64,000 nucleotides of DNA. Source: Actinotignum urinale DSM 15805 (GTDB lineage Bacteria > Actinomycetota > Actinomycetes > Actinomycetales > Actinomycetaceae). The notes beneath the pieces were generated by a model, which did not search any database, had not been told where the DNA came from, and was given only the letters and a program-made list of their open reading frames with translations. This document shows positions 62,727-64,000 of this stretch, piece by piece. The position numbers and the translations under genes are program-made. The DNA is taken from positions 1-64,000 of the forward strand of contig NZ_ATUY01000003.1 in assembly GCF_000420445.1 (NCBI RefSeq). Direction: 5' to 3'. The first letter of the stretch is position 1. Every line of letters begins with the position of its first letter.

Positions 62727-63917
62727 ATGGCGTCGGTAGAATTCCGCAACGCAACGCGAATCTATCCGGGGGTAGAAACCCCTGCGGTTAACCGTCTCAA
62801 TCTGGAGATTGAGGATGGCGAATTTCTTGTTCTTATCGGCCCTTCCGGGTGTGGAAAATCCACCTCCTTACGCATGTTGGCAGGACTGGAAGATGTCGAT
62901 GAAGGACAAATCATTATTGACGGGCAAGATGTCACCAAAGTTCCGCCTCGTAACCGCGATATTGCGATGGTTTTTCAAAATTATGCGCTATATCCGCACA
63001 TGACCGTCGCAGAAAACATGGGTTTCGCCTTAAAAATTGCGCAAACACCACAAGAAGAAATCGAACGGCGCGTACATGAAGCTGCAGAAATTCTCGACCT
63101 TACAGATTATTTAGACCGTAAACCAAAAGCCTTATCCGGTGGGCAACGTCAACGAGTTGCGATGGGGCGCGCAATCGTTCGAAAACCGCAAGTTTTCCTC
63201 ATGGATGAACCCCTCTCTAATCTCGACGCTAAACTGCGTGTCCAAACCCGCGCCCAAATATCCACGCTTCAACGTCGCCTGAAAACGACGACGGTGTACG
63301 TCACCCACGATCAAACGGAAGCGCTCACCATGGGTGACAGAATCGCGGTGCTGAGCGACGGTATTCTCTACCAGGTTGGCACCCCGGACGAATTATATAA
63401 TCGCCCCGCAAATGTTTTCGTGGCAGGATTTATTGGTTCGCCAGCCATGAACCTGGGAGAGTTTCGTGTGAGTGGGAAAGATGCTCGGCTCGGGAATCTT
63501 CGCATACCTCTGCCTGCAGATATTCTTCGCGAACTCGAAAAAAACGGAGAAGATAGCGTCGTTATTGGAATTCGTCCCGAAGCATTCGAGCAGGTTTGTG
63601 AAACAGAATGTCCCGGAGGCCTTCCGCTTCGCGTTGACATGGTAGAGAACCTTGGTTCGGATAGTTACATTTATGCGACGGCGGAAACGGATGGCGAGGT
63701 CGAGAGTGATTCGGCAACGAAAACCGCAAGCGGGCTTCCCAGTTTTGGATCGGGGGACAATACCCACGATTCGTCGCGATATGTTGTTTTGAGGGTTCCC
63801 CCAACAAAGGTTGTGTGTACAGGTTCGTCGATATGGGCGGTGCCCTACCCCCACGCCCTGCATTTCTTCCACGCAACAAACGGCTTGCGTATCGGGCGAG
63901 AGGAAGAAGTTGGGTGA
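62727..63917 (+). CDS. Sugar ABC importer ATPase (MalK/UgpC/MsmK type)
   Basis: ATPase of carbohydrate importers, 396 residues. Walker A GPSGCGKSTSL, signature LSGGQRQRVAMGRAIVRKP, Walker B VFLMDEPLSNLDAKLR and the family motif IEDGEFLVLIGPSG are all intact. After residue 235 a TOBE-type regulatory/beta domain follows (ANVFVAGFIGSPAMNL), then an acidic insert and a C-terminal VVLRVPPTKVV. MASVEFRNATRIYPG is the typical start and has GGAGG ahead; an upstream frame of 71 residues is not used. In many actinobacteria such a gene stands alone and serves several sugar importers (MsiK-like), which fits the lack of permeases here. Confidence 0.92.
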   Translation: MASVEFRNATRIYPGVETPAVNRLNLEIEDGEFLVLIGPSGCGKSTSLRMLAGLEDVDEGQIIIDGQDVTKVPPRNRDIAMVFQNYALYPHMTVAENMGFALKIAQTPQEEIERRVHEAAEILDLTDYLDRKPKALSGGQRQRVAMGRAIVRKPQVFLMDEPLSNLDAKLRVQTRAQISTLQRRLKTTTVYVTHDQTEALTMGDRIAVLSDGILYQVGTPDELYNRPANVFVAGFIGSPAMNLGEFRVSGKDARLGNLRIPLPADILRELEKNGEDSVVIGIRPEAFEQVCETECPGGLPLRVDMVENLGSDSYIYATAETDGEVESDSATKTASGLPSFGSGDNTHDSSRYVVLRVPPTKVVCTGSSIWAVPYPHALHFFHATNGLRIGREEEVG

Positions 63918-63926
63918 TAGCGAAAA

Positions 63927-63953
63927 GAGCCACGCAAGTAGCAAAGTGGCCTC
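63927..63953 (+). terminator. Possible weak hairpin after the ATPase gene
   Basis: GAGCCAC (63927-63933) and GTGGCCTC (63946-63953) can pair with one bulged base around a 12-base loop, 10 bases after the stop. No T-run. The window ends soon after. Confidence 0.35.
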
Positions 63954-64000
63954 TACATAACGCAATAATCTGTAAACGCTTCAAAACGGCGAACGGCTTG

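Overview
The window looks like a piece of a moderate-GC actinomycete chromosome, probably from a host-associated Actinomycetaceae- or Bifidobacteriaceae-like organism; the genus cannot be settled from the sequence alone. The main evidence is the block from 4.6 to 15.7 kb: cyclophilin, rhomboid, CrgA, a small conserved membrane protein, class E sortase, PknB, PbpA, RodA, PstP, FhaB, FhaA and tRNA-Leu. This is the origin-proximal cell-wall and division cluster found across Actinobacteria, in nearly the same order as in Mycobacterium tuberculosis. A cluster of DnaA-box-like 9-mers beside two AT-rich 30-bp repeats lies inside it, between rhomboid and crgA.

Layout. 0-0.34 kb: right end of an IS3/IS150-type insertion sequence. 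0.35-3.2 kb: a small membrane ORF and the metQ-metN-metI methionine importer. 3.4-4.5 kb: a Lys/Ala-rich, LEA-like repeat protein. 4.6-15.7 kb: the cell-wall and Ser/Thr-kinase cluster. 15.9-22.9 kb: RNase HI, oligopeptidase B, an ABC-2 exporter, and luxS coupled to an unusual MTA/SAH nucleosidase that carries a DNA-binding-like C-terminal half. 23.2-35.2 kb: accessory metabolism, with a GPH sugar symporter fused to a cytidylate-kinase-like domain, CycA, a GH3 glycosidase, a bacteriocin-like secretion locus (small secreted two-Cys protein, ABC ATPase, large FtsX-like permease) and a beta-glucuronidase. 35.6-38.9 kb: a Fur-family regulator, L-serine dehydratase with odd low-complexity inserts, and a decayed FtsX permease. 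39.0-50.8 kb: a D-galactarate/D-glucarate catabolic island. 51.4-60.7 kb: class Ib ribonucleotide reductase, with nrdHIE separated from nrdF by a Fic protein and a SNF2-type ATPase. 60.8-63.9 kb: an oligopeptide-type binding lipoprotein and, divergently, a MalK/UgpC-type ATPase.

How the genes work together. The aldarate island reads as a full pathway. L-talarate/galactarate dehydratase and two glucarate dehydratases make 5-keto-4-deoxyglucarate. A DapA-superfamily aldolase stands where enterobacteria use GarL, and would give pyruvate plus tartronate semialdehyde. GarR reduces the semialdehyde to glycerate, and two GarK kinases make 2-phosphoglycerate. A GntP-family permease supplies substrate and an IclR-family regulator probably controls the island. 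With the beta-glucuronidase this suggests life on host glucuronides and aldarates in gut or urogenital sites; that is inference. LuxS and the nucleosidase recycle S-adenosylhomocysteine, and the methionine importer feeds the same cycle.

The least explained material is: the secreted-peptide/ABC locus at 29.7-33.2 kb, whose base use is unlike its surroundings; the nucleosidase fusion; the symporter-kinase fusion; the DnaA-box cluster; and a degenerate array of about 19-bp repeats before the first glycerate kinase. No CRISPR array, rRNA or phage module was seen.
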